Both the position numbers and the translations under genes were made by a program. The notes beneath the pieces were generated by a model. It ran no database searches and was not told the DNA's origin. It saw only the letters and a program-made list of their open reading frames with translations. From DATKWS01 sp035529435 (lineage in GTDB: Bacteria; Krumholzibacteriota; Krumholzibacteriia; Krumholzibacteriales; Krumholzibacteriaceae), in NCBI GenBank assembly GCA_035529435.1, contig DATKWS010000113.1:29164-93163 (forward strand): a DNA stretch of 64,000 bases, in the 5' to 3' direction. Below are positions 33,999 to 42,285 of this stretch, piece by piece. Each line of letters opens with the position of its first letter. Position 1 is the stretch's first letter.

Positions 33999-34571
33999 CT
34001 AATCCTTCCCGGCCCTGAACGCCTTGAGCTCGCGTGCCAGGCGCTCACGCGCCCTGAATATGATCGATTCGACCGCCGCGACGCTCCGGCCCATGATCCC
34101 GGCTATCTCGCGATACGAAAATCCCCTCCCCACCCTGAGCTCGATGGCGGCCCTCCAGTCGGCAGGCAGGCCGGCGAGCGCACGCATGTAGGCATGCTGC
34201 AACTCGCGCCGTTCCGCGTACGCGGCCGGGTCGGCGTCGGCCGCCCCCGATGGCGGCTGGAATCCGACCTCCACGGCCTGTTCCAGTGAGGACTCGGGTC
34301 GCGCCGTGCGCTTGCGGGAAAGGCTGATGGCCAGATTGGTCGCGATCCGGTACAGGAAAGTGCGGAACGAGGCTGTCGGACGGTACCGGTGCGCGGAACG
34401 GTAGACATTGACGAAGAGCTGCTGCGCGAGATCTTCCGCGTCCTCGCGGTTCCCCGTCGAACGGAGAAAGAAATTATAGATTTCACCCTGGTATTTCTCG
34501 ACGAGAAGGCGGAATGCGTGCGTATCTCCCTCGGCGACCAACCGCATCACGCCTGCATCATCATCGATCAT
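33999..34571 (-). CDS. ECF RNA polymerase sigma factor, second module
   Basis: 190 residues. Region 2 is LVEKYQGEIYNFFLRSTGNREDAEDLAQQLFVNVYRS and region 4 is LAGLPADWRAAIELRVGRGFSYREIAGIMGRSVAAVESIIFRARERL (two adjoining pieces). Typical ECF sigma with no extra domains. ATG 34571 overlaps the stop of the MBL gene (ATGA). Likely target promoters unknown. Confidence 0.93.
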   Translation of the reverse strand: MIDDDAGVMRLVAEGDTHAFRLLVEKYQGEIYNFFLRSTGNREDAEDLAQQLFVNVYRSAHRYRPTASFRTFLYRIATNLAISLSRKRTARPESSLEQAVEVGFQPPSGAADADPAAYAERRELQHAYMRALAGLPADWRAAIELRVGRGFSYREIAGIMGRSVAAVESIIFRARERLARELKAFRAGKD

Positions 34572-35419
34572 GCGTTCCCCATGTCGATCTCCTCGGCCAC
34601 CTCGAACCTGCCGCCGTCGGCCCTCCTCACGGTGCATGCAGGAATGACGGGGTCGTGCTCGAAGAAGAGGATCCATCCCTCGTCCGCGGCGAGCCCGAGA
34701 ATGCGCCGCTTCTCCTCGAGCGTTTCGAGAGGAAGATGGTCGAATGACATGATATAGGGAAGATTCACGTGGGACGCGAGCGGGATCAGATCGCCGCAGT
34801 AGAGGAGCCTCTCTCCGTTTGATTCGATCAACACGACCTGATGGCCCGGCGTGTGCCCGTTGGTCGGGATGACGGTGACACCGGGTATGATCTCCTCCTC
34901 GCCGTCGATCAGCTCGAGCATATCCTCCTCCCCGATCTTCAGGTAGTTCTCGGGGAAAAAGCTCGCCCGATCCTTCTCGTTCGGATGGAGCGCGGCCTCC
35001 CATTGCCGCCGCTGCACGTAGTGGATCGCCCGGGGGAGGGCGAGCCGTACGGCGCCGTCCGAATCGCGATAGGTGAAACCGCCGGCATGGTCGAAGTGGA
35101 GGTGGGTCGCGATCGCGTCGGTCACCGTTTCCGGATCGATTCCGGCGCCGGTGAGGGCCGGGCCCAGAGCGACGCCGTCGATGACGTAATTGCGTATCAT
35201 TTTCTCGTTGAGCTTCGTTCCCGCGCCGCTGTCCACCACGATCCGGCGGTCACCGCCCTCGATGCAGAGCGCCCGCATCGCCATGGCGATCCGGTTGTTT
35301 TCATCGGCGGGATTCGTCGTGCTCCACAGCACCTTGGGGACAACTCCGAACATCGTCCCCCCGTCGAGGCGAAAGGTGCCCGTCTCGACGGCCGTGAGCG
35401 TGAATTCTCCGATCCTCAC
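34568..35419 (-). CDS. MBL-fold metallo-hydrolase (quorum-lactonase/AHL-type class)
   Basis: 283 residues. Zinc motif ATHLHFDHAGGF (HxHxDH), a further metal His in TNGHTPGHQVV, Asp in YCGDLIPLASHV and a final His in FFEHDPVIPA. The two-domain length and GHTPGH pattern match the N-acyl-homoserine-lactonase/methyl-parathion-hydrolase-like subgroup, but substrates in this group vary. It overlaps the YbjQ gene (ATGA) upstream and the sigma gene downstream, so it is an integral member of the operon. Confidence 0.85.
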   Translation of the reverse strand: MRIGEFTLTAVETGTFRLDGGTMFGVVPKVLWSTTNPADENNRIAMAMRALCIEGGDRRIVVDSGAGTKLNEKMIRNYVIDGVALGPALTGAGIDPETVTDAIATHLHFDHAGGFTYRDSDGAVRLALPRAIHYVQRRQWEAALHPNEKDRASFFPENYLKIGEEDMLELIDGEEEIIPGVTVIPTNGHTPGHQVVLIESNGERLLYCGDLIPLASHVNLPYIMSFDHLPLETLEEKRRILGLAADEGWILFFEHDPVIPACTVRRADGGRFEVAEEIDMGNA

Positions 35420-35739
35420 CGTTCATCCTCCGTCACCACGGCGGTTCCGTACGCGAGAAGCTCCGCCGCGTTATCCATCATCGATGCCGTCGTGAACCGC
35501 ACCGTGACGATCGCATCGGCCCCCCGCGACTTCGCCTCGTCGATCATACGATCGATCGCCTGCTCGCGCGATTCGGCCATCATCTTGGTGTATTCGACGA
35601 TCTCGCCTCCCGCGATATTTCGCAGGGACGCCATGATATCCCGGCCTATATGGCGCGCGCGGATCGAGTTGCCCCGCACGAGGCCCAGAACCTTCACGAT
35701 GCGCTTTCCGGGGACCGTATCCGACGTAACCAGCAGCAT
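35416..35739 (-). CDS. YbjQ/UPF0145 family protein
   Basis: 107 residues, a complete YbjQ domain: MLLVTSDTVPGKRIVKVLGLV, then NSIRARHIGRDIMASLRN, GGEIVEYTKMMAESREQAI, and ADAIVTVRFTTASMM. The family forms pentamers and has been named heavy-metal binding on weak grounds. ATG 35739 has AAGGGTGG upstream. It follows the first anti-sigma gene by 26 bases. Confidence 0.88.
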   Translation of the reverse strand: MLLVTSDTVPGKRIVKVLGLVRGNSIRARHIGRDIMASLRNIAGGEIVEYTKMMAESREQAIDRMIDEAKSRGADAIVTVRFTTASMMDNAAELLAYGTAVVTEDER

Positions 35740-35765
35740 TGCTACCACCCTTTCGAATAATACGG

Positions 35766-36200
35766 CTAACGCTTCACGTCCCGGTATGGGTCGCTCCGGT
35801 ACTGGTGGATCCGTTCCCGTACCACCGAGACGAGAAGGAGAACGACGCCGACAATGAATACGATCAAGGCGATCTTCTGGAACGTGACACGGCCGAAGGA
35901 GCTGAACGCGCGGTACAGCTCGTATCCGACCAGCATGCCGATCCCGGCGATCATGAATATCCATGCGGTTTTTCGTTCGAGCCGGCGATAGATGCTCTTC
36001 CAGTACAGAGCCCAGAATTCATCCTGTGGGTCTTTGATCATGATACTCTCCGTGAGCCTGTTCACTTCGCCAAGTTCCCCGAGGGTGCGCCGGCAGTCGC
36101 CGCACTCATCGAGATGTCTCTCGAACGCCGCCCGTTCCCCGCCGGTCATCTCCCCGTCTATGTAACGCATCCCGTCATGTTCCATGCGCGGACAGGTCAT
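35766..36200 (-). CDS. Zinc-finger anti-sigma factor, first module
   Basis: 144 residues. N-terminal zf-HC2 domain with HLDECGDC (His-x3-Cys-x2-Cys) and a preceding Cys in MTCPRM; two membrane helices near residues 80-97 and 105-125 (TAWIFMIAGIGMLVGYEL, IALIVFIVGVVLLLVSVV). Its ATG overlaps the stop of the preceding sigma gene (ATGA), the classic sigma/anti-sigma coupling. Confidence 0.85.
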   Translation of the reverse strand: MTCPRMEHDGMRYIDGEMTGGERAAFERHLDECGDCRRTLGELGEVNRLTESIMIKDPQDEFWALYWKSIYRRLERKTAWIFMIAGIGMLVGYELYRAFSSFGRVTFQKIALIVFIVGVVLLLVSVVRERIHQYRSDPYRDVKR

Positions 36201-36790
36201 TCCGCACCATCCCCTTCCACATGCGCCTGGTCGCCGATCCCCCGCAATGCCTTCGCCAGTGCCTTTCGCGCATAGTAAAGACGCGACATCACGGTGCCTT
36301 CTGAAATTCCGAGCGCCTCGGCGATCTCCCGGTACGAGAACTCCTGGAAGGTACGCAGCACGATCACCTCGCGGTGATCCGGGGAGAGGGCGAAGAGGGC
36401 GCGCCACACGGCCTCGATGCGCTCCTTGCGGATCATATCGCGATCGGGCCGGTCCCTGCCGTCGGCCCTCTCGGAAAGCACATCCATCGAGATCTCGCGG
36501 CGCCGTGCCCGCATCTGTATGAAATTCAGGCACCTGTTCCGCAGAATGCGGTAGAACCAGGGGAAAAACGGGCGCTGGTCGTCGAACCGCCTGCGGGCCC
36601 GGTGGGCCGCGATGAACGCCTCCTGCGATACGTCCCTCGCATCCTCTGCATTTCCGAGCAGGCCCAGGGAGATCGCGTACGCGCGCTTCATGGTAGCGCG
36701 TACAATCACCTCGAACGCCTTGACGCTGCCGCGTTTCCACTCCCGCAGTGTCTCCCGCGGGATATCATTCGCCTTCGCGAATCTCTTCAT
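36197..36790 (-). CDS. ECF RNA polymerase sigma factor, first module
   Basis: 197 residues. Region 2: ISLGLLGNAEDARDVSQEAFIAAHRARRRF with FPWFYRILRNRCLNF; region 4: LFALSPDHREVIVLRTFQEF and SYREIAEALGISEGTVMSRLYYARKAL. It is RpoE/ECF type and starts the eight-gene operon. The ATG at 36790 lacks an obvious Shine-Dalgarno site. The 188 bases upstream contain an AT-rich stretch but no confident promoter. Confidence 0.93.
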   Translation of the reverse strand: MKRFAKANDIPRETLREWKRGSVKAFEVIVRATMKRAYAISLGLLGNAEDARDVSQEAFIAAHRARRRFDDQRPFFPWFYRILRNRCLNFIQMRARRREISMDVLSERADGRDRPDRDMIRKERIEAVWRALFALSPDHREVIVLRTFQEFSYREIAEALGISEGTVMSRLYYARKALAKALRGIGDQAHVEGDGAE

Positions 36791-36978
36791 AGATAACTAC
36801 AGTTCCACGCCGTTTACTATTCAATATAAAAAGCACCCCGTGAGGGCGCATTCACTATTCATCGACATACACGGCTTCGGGCATATGTATCCCACCGGGA
36901 GCCGCACCGGAGATCCGCCGGCCCGGTCCTCCCATCCGCGCGCCTGCGCGTCACCGTCCGCCCGGACCGCACGGACTG

Positions 36979-37356
36979 CTACTTCTTCTTTTTCTCTTTT
37001 CCCTCCGCCGTGCCCTCTTCTCTCTCCTCTTTTCCGAAGGCCTGCCGTTTGGATATCTCCCCGATGATCGGCAGTTCGTACATCCGCTCCATCAGTGCCT
37101 GGTACATAGCGAAAATCCAGATCGCCAGTATGACGAGATACAACAACAAGTTGATGATCGGTATCCAGCTGAAGATGGCCGCGAGAATGACGAAGACGAT
37201 CCACAGGAGGATGGACTGCACGGCATGGAAGCGGATCAGACGATTCTCCTTTTCGATGATGAGGAAGAACACCCCGCCGAAGAAGGGTATGAAATACGCC
37301 AGAAGGCCGGCGATACCCGGCGGAATGGACGATGTTTGCTTGTTCCTGTCAGTCAT
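36979..37356 (-). CDS. DUF4870/Tic20-like small membrane protein
   Basis: 125 residues with three helices (PPGIAGLLAYFIPFFGGVFFL, SILLWIVFVILAAIFSWI, LLLYLVILAIWIFAMY) and the family motif IRFHAVQSILL; the C-terminus ends in a run of Lys. Function unknown. GGGAGGGATAGAG precedes the ATG. Its reading direction and 95-base spacing suggest it follows the DUF4097 gene in one transcript. Confidence 0.82.
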   Translation of the reverse strand: MTDRNKQTSSIPPGIAGLLAYFIPFFGGVFFLIIEKENRLIRFHAVQSILLWIVFVILAAIFSWIPIINLLLYLVILAIWIFAMYQALMERMYELPIIGEISKRQAFGKEEREEGTAEGKEKKKK

Positions 37357-37451
37357 CTCTATCCCTCCCTTGCTCCAATCACGGAATTATAGACGAATGC
37401 ATGCAGAATGGAAATGAAAAATCCCACCGTTCCCGGTCCGTTGTGCGCCGG

Positions 37452-38246
37452 CTAGCGGGGCACAATCGATATGCCGCCGTTCACCGTCTTGAGGTAGATG
37501 GTGCCGGTCCCGTCGCCGATCACTCCCTTGATCGAAGAACGCTTGATGCGTACCGTTTCACGAAGGTCGAGGTCCAGGCCGATCCTGCCGTTGGCGGTTC
37601 TCGCATCCAACGTTCCGCCCGCACCCTCGGGTAGTGCGAGTTCGATGCCGCCGTTGACCGTCTTGAGCTCGAGATCGCCGCCGGCGGGAAACGCGTCGAT
37701 GAAACACTCGATCGCCCCGTTGACCGTGCTCGCCTCCCCCTCCCCGCTGAACGATGTGATCGTGATCGATCCATTCACCGTGCGAAAATCGAATCTTCCC
37801 TCGACAGCATCGACACTGATACCGCCGTTCGTGTTCTTGATATCGAGGATCGTGCGCGGCGGCACCTTGACCGTATAGCCGATCGTAATCGTCGTTTTGT
37901 CGCCGAATATGGAACCGAGCAGGCCGACCTGACGTATACGCGGACGCTCCGTGTCTATCCTTACCCGGTCCGATCCGGCTTCCACCTCGAATGTCAGCTT
38001 CTCGAGCAGCTCTCTCGCCTTCGATTTGCTCGGCGCCTTGATCTTGATCTCGGCTGACACATCGATCTCGTTTCTCTCCCAACCTTCTATCTCTATTCCG
38101 CCGTTTACGTTACGGAGAATAAACTCGACCCCTTCCACCACATCGAACGACCGGTGCCACGTATCCTTCAGTACGTAGGCCGAGAGCGCGGCGGGTGAGG
38201 ACAGGAACAGAAGAACAAGTACCAACAGTATCGTACGTTTTATCAT
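37452..38246 (-). CDS. Exported DUF4097 beta-helix protein
   Basis: 264 residues. Signal peptide (RTILLVLVLLFLSSPAALSA) and five to six copies of the pattern VNGGIxIxxx/TVNGSITITSF/TVNGAIE/TVNGGIELALP/TANGRIGLDL, typical of DUF4097, which is expected to form a right-handed beta-helix. Often linked to ECF sigma or envelope-stress genes, and two ECF modules lie directly downstream here. GGAGGGG precedes the ATG. Confidence 0.82.
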   Translation of the reverse strand: MIKRTILLVLVLLFLSSPAALSAYVLKDTWHRSFDVVEGVEFILRNVNGGIEIEGWERNEIDVSAEIKIKAPSKSKARELLEKLTFEVEAGSDRVRIDTERPRIRQVGLLGSIFGDKTTITIGYTVKVPPRTILDIKNTNGGISVDAVEGRFDFRTVNGSITITSFSGEGEASTVNGAIECFIDAFPAGGDLELKTVNGGIELALPEGAGGTLDARTANGRIGLDLDLRETVRIKRSSIKGVIGDGTGTIYLKTVNGGISIVPR

Positions 38247-38359
38247 CGATGGTGCCCCTCCAGGCTACCGAGCAGGTAATGTGGTTCCCGTACCGTGTAT
38301 ACGTGCGCCCGCAGAAATTGGTTTCCGGGGTTTGCGTATCCCGTGCATCACCCACCTCC

Positions 38360-39475
38360 TCATTCCTTCCGATTGTTCCGTACGGCGAACTTCTTGTCGA
38401 GGCGGCCGAGACGCTTCCTGATTCCTTCACCGTATTCCAACTCCCGGTACTCGAGCATCGCGGCGCCGGAGAAGCCCTGATCCCTGATGTCGAGCGCCTT
38501 GCGAGACACCTTGTCCCGGATATAGTCCCAGAACGGATGATCGAACGCATCGGCCGCCTCCGTGAGCTTGCCGTTCTGGACGCAGAACGCGGCGCAGCTC
38601 ACAACAGGCGGGCCGTCGAAGTACGAGATGGTCGAGTTCTGTTTCACGGGCATCAGCGGACCGGTGTGGCTTCCCCGCATGAACCCGGCGACGAAGTGTC
38701 CCTTGACGTACGGACCGAGCACTTCACCGGCTGCGGGGAAATCCCCCTGCACCCGCACCAGCATGACCGGATCGTCCTTGCCCGTGTATTTGCCGGCGAT
38801 GTTATGGAGGCGCGTGGTACTGACGGCGGCGGCGATCTCCCCGCCCGAGCGCGACCGGATTTTCTCCACGACGAAGCGCTGGTTGTCCCTGAGAAGCGCC
38901 GCCATATCGTATATATCCTCGGGGGCGTTGAGCACGATGACCCGGTCTCCCTCGATGTGTTCCACATCCATGATATGGAATTCGAATCCCTTCGCCATCT
39001 TGTCGCTGAGAATCAGACCGCTGCAGAACATAGGATCGCAGAACGCGAGGTAGAGCGGTAGGCTGTACGCGCCCGGATCGGTCTTGTCCGCCGCGAAGAA
39101 GAGAAACGGCTCGTTGGGCCGCTCCTCGAACTCCATCTCGGCCACCGCCGGCCCCATCCCCTTTACATTCCCGCTGAACGCGGTCTTGAGGAGATCCTGC
39201 CCGGCTCCATAAAGTCCGATCTCCTTGGCAAGCTCGGTCCCCACCATGAAGGCGTCGAAGGCGAGCTTGTGAACCGCACTGTCGCCTTCGCCCCGATCAT
39301 GGCTCATCAGTATCGCGATGTCATCGCCCGTCGAACTCAGGAAAAAATCATGAATGAGATTCGATCCCTTGTCCTCGATATACTCGCGAACCCTGTTCTT
39401 GAGACGCTCACCGGGCTTTATGTGTCCTCCGATCGAACCGATATCCGCCTTGATCACGCTCAACGTCACCTTCAT
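38360..39475 (-). CDS. fbp: Fructose 1,6-bisphosphate aldolase/phosphatase (archaeal type)
   Basis: 371 residues of the bifunctional FBP aldolase/phosphatase family, an irreversible gluconeogenic enzyme first known from archaea and deep-branching bacteria. Motifs: VTLSVIKADIGSIGGHIKPG at the N-terminus, DDIAILMSHDRGEG (metal Asp/His), NEPFLFFAADKTDPGAYSLP with the Schiff-base region, and MRGSHTGPLMPV. ATG 39475 has GGAAGG about eleven bases upstream; a GTG at 39487 is possible. Its presence suggests the organism makes hexoses from C2/C3 substrates. Confidence 0.93.
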   Translation of the reverse strand: MKVTLSVIKADIGSIGGHIKPGERLKNRVREYIEDKGSNLIHDFFLSSTGDDIAILMSHDRGEGDSAVHKLAFDAFMVGTELAKEIGLYGAGQDLLKTAFSGNVKGMGPAVAEMEFEERPNEPFLFFAADKTDPGAYSLPLYLAFCDPMFCSGLILSDKMAKGFEFHIMDVEHIEGDRVIVLNAPEDIYDMAALLRDNQRFVVEKIRSRSGGEIAAAVSTTRLHNIAGKYTGKDDPVMLVRVQGDFPAAGEVLGPYVKGHFVAGFMRGSHTGPLMPVKQNSTISYFDGPPVVSCAAFCVQNGKLTEAADAFDHPFWDYIRDKVSRKALDIRDQGFSGAAMLEYRELEYGEGIRKRLGRLDKKFAVRNNRKE

Positions 39476-39517
39476 CTGAGTCGTCACCTTCCTTTCGTCC
39501 GAAATCCTTCTTCTCTG

Positions 39518-40288
39518 CTACACATCGATCTTCATACCATCCTCGGCGACCACGACCGATCCGGGATAGTCTCTCCGCACCGCCTCCGCAGGATCATGTC
39601 TACCGAACACGGGATAGAGATGTACGAGCACGACCCGTCCAGCGCCGGATCGGGCCGCGAGCGTTCCGACCGCCGACGGAGTCATGTGTCCCGCCATCGG
39701 CCGGTCGTCCGGAACGGAGCATTCGGCAATCAGAAGCTCGACGTCCCGCGCGAGTTCCACCAGCGATTCCGTGTAGGCCGTATCGCCTGTATAGACGATG
39801 CTTGCTCCCCCGGCGTCGAGCCGGTACGCCAGTGCGGGGCGGCCGTCATGGTCCACCCCGGTGGCACGCACATCAACGCCTTCAGCGCTGTACACGCAAC
39901 CGCCGCCCACCTCGACCAGCGTGGGATGAGCGGTCCCCGGCTCGGTCGCCGGGTACAGCGCATGCCAGCGATCGATGAAATCGACGATGCCGGTGGGGCC
40001 GTACAGCGTCAGTCCCCCCTGCCCGCCGGCGGCATCGTCTATCCTGAGTGCGGCCAGCAAATGCCCGATGCCGAGCGTATGATCGGGATGATAATGCGTG
40101 ATGAACACCCGCTTCAGATCACGGAAACTCAGTCCGGACTCTTCGAGCGCATCGGGTGTGCCGGGGCCGCAGTCGAACAGGTACCGATCATTTCCGCAAC
40201 TCATCGTGAGCGAGGTCGCCCTGCGCCCCCGCGTGGGAATAATCGTCCCCGAGCCCAGAATCGTAACCTGTACAGATATCGGACCCAT
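39518..40288 (-). CDS. MBL-fold hydrolase, RNase Z-like
   Basis: 256 residues. Motifs: VTILGSGTIIPTRGRRATS, FDCGPGTPDAL, ITHYHPDHTLGIGHL (HxHxDH variant with Tyr/Pro), YTGDTAYTES and GHMTPSAVG. The order fits the RNase Z/ElaC-like or phosphodiesterase-like MBL subfamily, but the ElaC exosite arm is not visible, so tRNA processing is not claimed. Its ATG shares one base with the stop of the upstream SAM hydrolase gene. Confidence 0.82.
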   Translation of the reverse strand: MGPISVQVTILGSGTIIPTRGRRATSLTMSCGNDRYLFDCGPGTPDALEESGLSFRDLKRVFITHYHPDHTLGIGHLLAALRIDDAAGGQGGLTLYGPTGIVDFIDRWHALYPATEPGTAHPTLVEVGGGCVYSAEGVDVRATGVDHDGRPALAYRLDAGGASIVYTGDTAYTESLVELARDVELLIAECSVPDDRPMAGHMTPSAVGTLAARSGAGRVVLVHLYPVFGRHDPAEAVRRDYPGSVVVAEDGMKIDV

Positions 40289-41133
40289 CACTTGAAACCG
40301 TGGTCTTCGGCGGTGATAAATATTTCGAGAGATTTCTTCTCGGTGAGCCCGAGATGTTCGAAGGCATTTCCCCTGTTCACGGCGATTTCGAGATACCCCC
40401 AGCTGTTGACGAGCGCCATGAGCCTTCCTTCTTCACCCTGCTTGTAGTAGTTCATGACGCCCTTTATCCGCTTGCCCGCCACACGTATCGAAAATTCGTC
40501 CCACGGAATCTTCTCGGGAAATACCGTTGAGAGATACTCCCCGCTGATGTTGGTTATAATGTTTCCGAAGGCATCGACATACACGGCCCTTCCCGATATT
40601 TCCCCTTCTTCATTGATAAACGGCTTTATCGGGGGAACGATCAACACCGACTGCAGCTCGGCTCCCATCCTCTCGGGCGGTACGCCGAGTGTGAGGTGCG
40701 CGGCGATCGGGGCGAAGATATCGCGTCCGTAGAATGTCGAACCGTGGAGTTTCAGCGTGTATTCGCCCGGCTCGACGTGGTAGACCTTCTGCACGTTCCC
40801 TTTTTCGAATATCGAACTGAGGATGCCGTTGTCAGGCGCGACGAAAAAGTACCGCTCGGTCTTGACGACCAGATTCTTCCGCTTGCCCCCGACGCCCGGA
40901 TCGACCACGCAGAGGAATACCGTTCCCTTCGGGAAGTACTGATAGCTGTTGACGAGAATGAAACTTCCCTCACGAACGTCCTTGCTCGACACGTTGTGGC
41001 AGAGATCCACGATGCGGGCCTGGGGGTTGATACCGAGAATCACCCCCTTCATGACACCGAGGTACCAGTTGTGCCAGCTGAAGTCGGTCATGAGCGTGAT
41101 GATCTGATTTTCAATGACCTTTTTTGTCACCAT
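40288..41133 (-). CDS. SAM hydroxide adenosyltransferase (SAM hydrolase, DUF62)
   Basis: 281 residues. Family that cleaves S-adenosylmethionine with water/hydroxide to adenosine and methionine, related to fluorinases and chlorinases. N-terminal ITLMTDFSWHNWYLGVMKGVI with the SAM-binding Asp, FLCVVDPGVGGKRKNL, FFVAPDNGILSS and the C-terminal VDAFGNIITNIS. The 23-residue loop characteristic of fluorinases is not seen. Biological reason for the activity is still unclear in the family. First gene of a pair with the MBL hydrolase. Confidence 0.88.
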   Translation of the reverse strand: MVTKKVIENQIITLMTDFSWHNWYLGVMKGVILGINPQARIVDLCHNVSSKDVREGSFILVNSYQYFPKGTVFLCVVDPGVGGKRKNLVVKTERYFFVAPDNGILSSIFEKGNVQKVYHVEPGEYTLKLHGSTFYGRDIFAPIAAHLTLGVPPERMGAELQSVLIVPPIKPFINEEGEISGRAVYVDAFGNIITNISGEYLSTVFPEKIPWDEFSIRVAGKRIKGVMNYYKQGEEGRLMALVNSWGYLEIAVNRGNAFEHLGLTEKKSLEIFITAEDHGFK

Positions 41134-41310
41134 CTCTTCCCGCCGCCTTCACTCGACGCATCGCACCGTTACCGTCACACATACCATGGATTACGGAAAT
41201 AGATTACCGAAGACCGGCTCGCCCTGTCAATCAAAACGAAATCGGTTCGTGCGCGTCGCGGCGGGCCGCCCGGCGAGATCTCACGGACGATCCGCCGATG
41301 CACGCCCCCG

Positions 41311-42150
41311 TCAGGCGCGGTCACCGCAGGAGCGGGGGTGGGCCAGAAAACGCCTCGCACGCTGTGAGAGCGATCCGTACGCCCTGATGACCCGCCTGAG
41401 CGAGGGTATCGCCGCGATCGTCGCCCGGTACCCCTCTTCGATTATCTCGGGAGCCCTGTTGAGCGCGAACGGGCTGAACCGCTCGACGTCCGGCCGGATG
41501 ACAAAATCCGCCAAACGCTCCGATGCCGCCGCGTTCCGCTGCGCGACGAATCCCGTCACCTGCATCACGACCTCGAGCATGTGGTGCGGTTCCCGGCGGA
41601 CACCGCCCGTCATGCCGAGATTCACCGCTATCTTGAACATCTCGCCGAAGCAGGCGAGAGTCCCGACCGGAAGATACTCGACGAGTCCGCCGTCGACCAG
41701 CCAGTGTCCGTCTATCTCCACGGGGCAGTAGATTTCGGGAATGCTGCTGCTCGCCTGGCACGCCACGGCGACACGCCCCTGCCGGAATACCGCTTTTTCC
41801 CCCGATGTGAGATCTGCAGCCACCACAGCCGTCGGAATAAGGAGCTCCCCGAAATCGACGTCGCCGATCTCGCCGATGATGAACTCGCGTATCTTTTGAC
41901 CGGAGAGGAATCCCATCCGGGTCAGGGTCAAGCCCGCCAGCCGCCGCCATTTCATCCCCTTGGCGGTTTCGATCAGGTCGTCACCGGACCTTCCCGCCGC
42001 ACGGAGGACGGCTACGATCGAACCGCCGCTCGTACCGCTCAAAAAATCGATCGGGATACCGTGCTCCTCCAGGGCCTTGATCACGCCCGCATGGGCGACG
42101 CTCTTTGCCGTGCCGCCGCTCAGGGCCAATCCCACGGGTATCACACGCAT
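41311..42150 (-). CDS. Patatin-like phospholipase
   Basis: 279 residues. Nucleophile elbow SGTSGGSIVA (GxSxG), oxyanion ALSGGTAKSVAHAGVIKAL (GG-x-R/K-like), and the dyad Asp in WLVDGGLVEYLP. This is the RssA-type bacterial patatin. ATG 42150 has CGGAGGG upstream; the longer form lacks a ribosome site. No signal peptide, so likely cytosolic. Confidence 0.88.
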   Translation of the reverse strand: MRVIPVGLALSGGTAKSVAHAGVIKALEEHGIPIDFLSGTSGGSIVAVLRAAGRSGDDLIETAKGMKWRRLAGLTLTRMGFLSGQKIREFIIGEIGDVDFGELLIPTAVVAADLTSGEKAVFRQGRVAVACQASSSIPEIYCPVEIDGHWLVDGGLVEYLPVGTLACFGEMFKIAVNLGMTGGVRREPHHMLEVVMQVTGFVAQRNAAASERLADFVIRPDVERFSPFALNRAPEIIEEGYRATIAAIPSLRRVIRAYGSLSQRARRFLAHPRSCGDRA

Positions 42151-42285
42151 ACGCACCCTCCGGATGAACACATACACCCGCCCGACGATTCGGCGGATGA
42201 TCATTGTCTCACAGGCGGGCGCACCGGTGCAAGATCTGAAGGGAATTACCGGATCGGTCACCGGGCTTCCCGGTGCGGATCCGCG

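Noticed and set aside
36796..36812. GGAACT on the minus strand before the first ECF gene, resembling an ECF -35 box
   Set aside because: It is only about a dozen bases from the ATG, so transcription would start inside the coding region.
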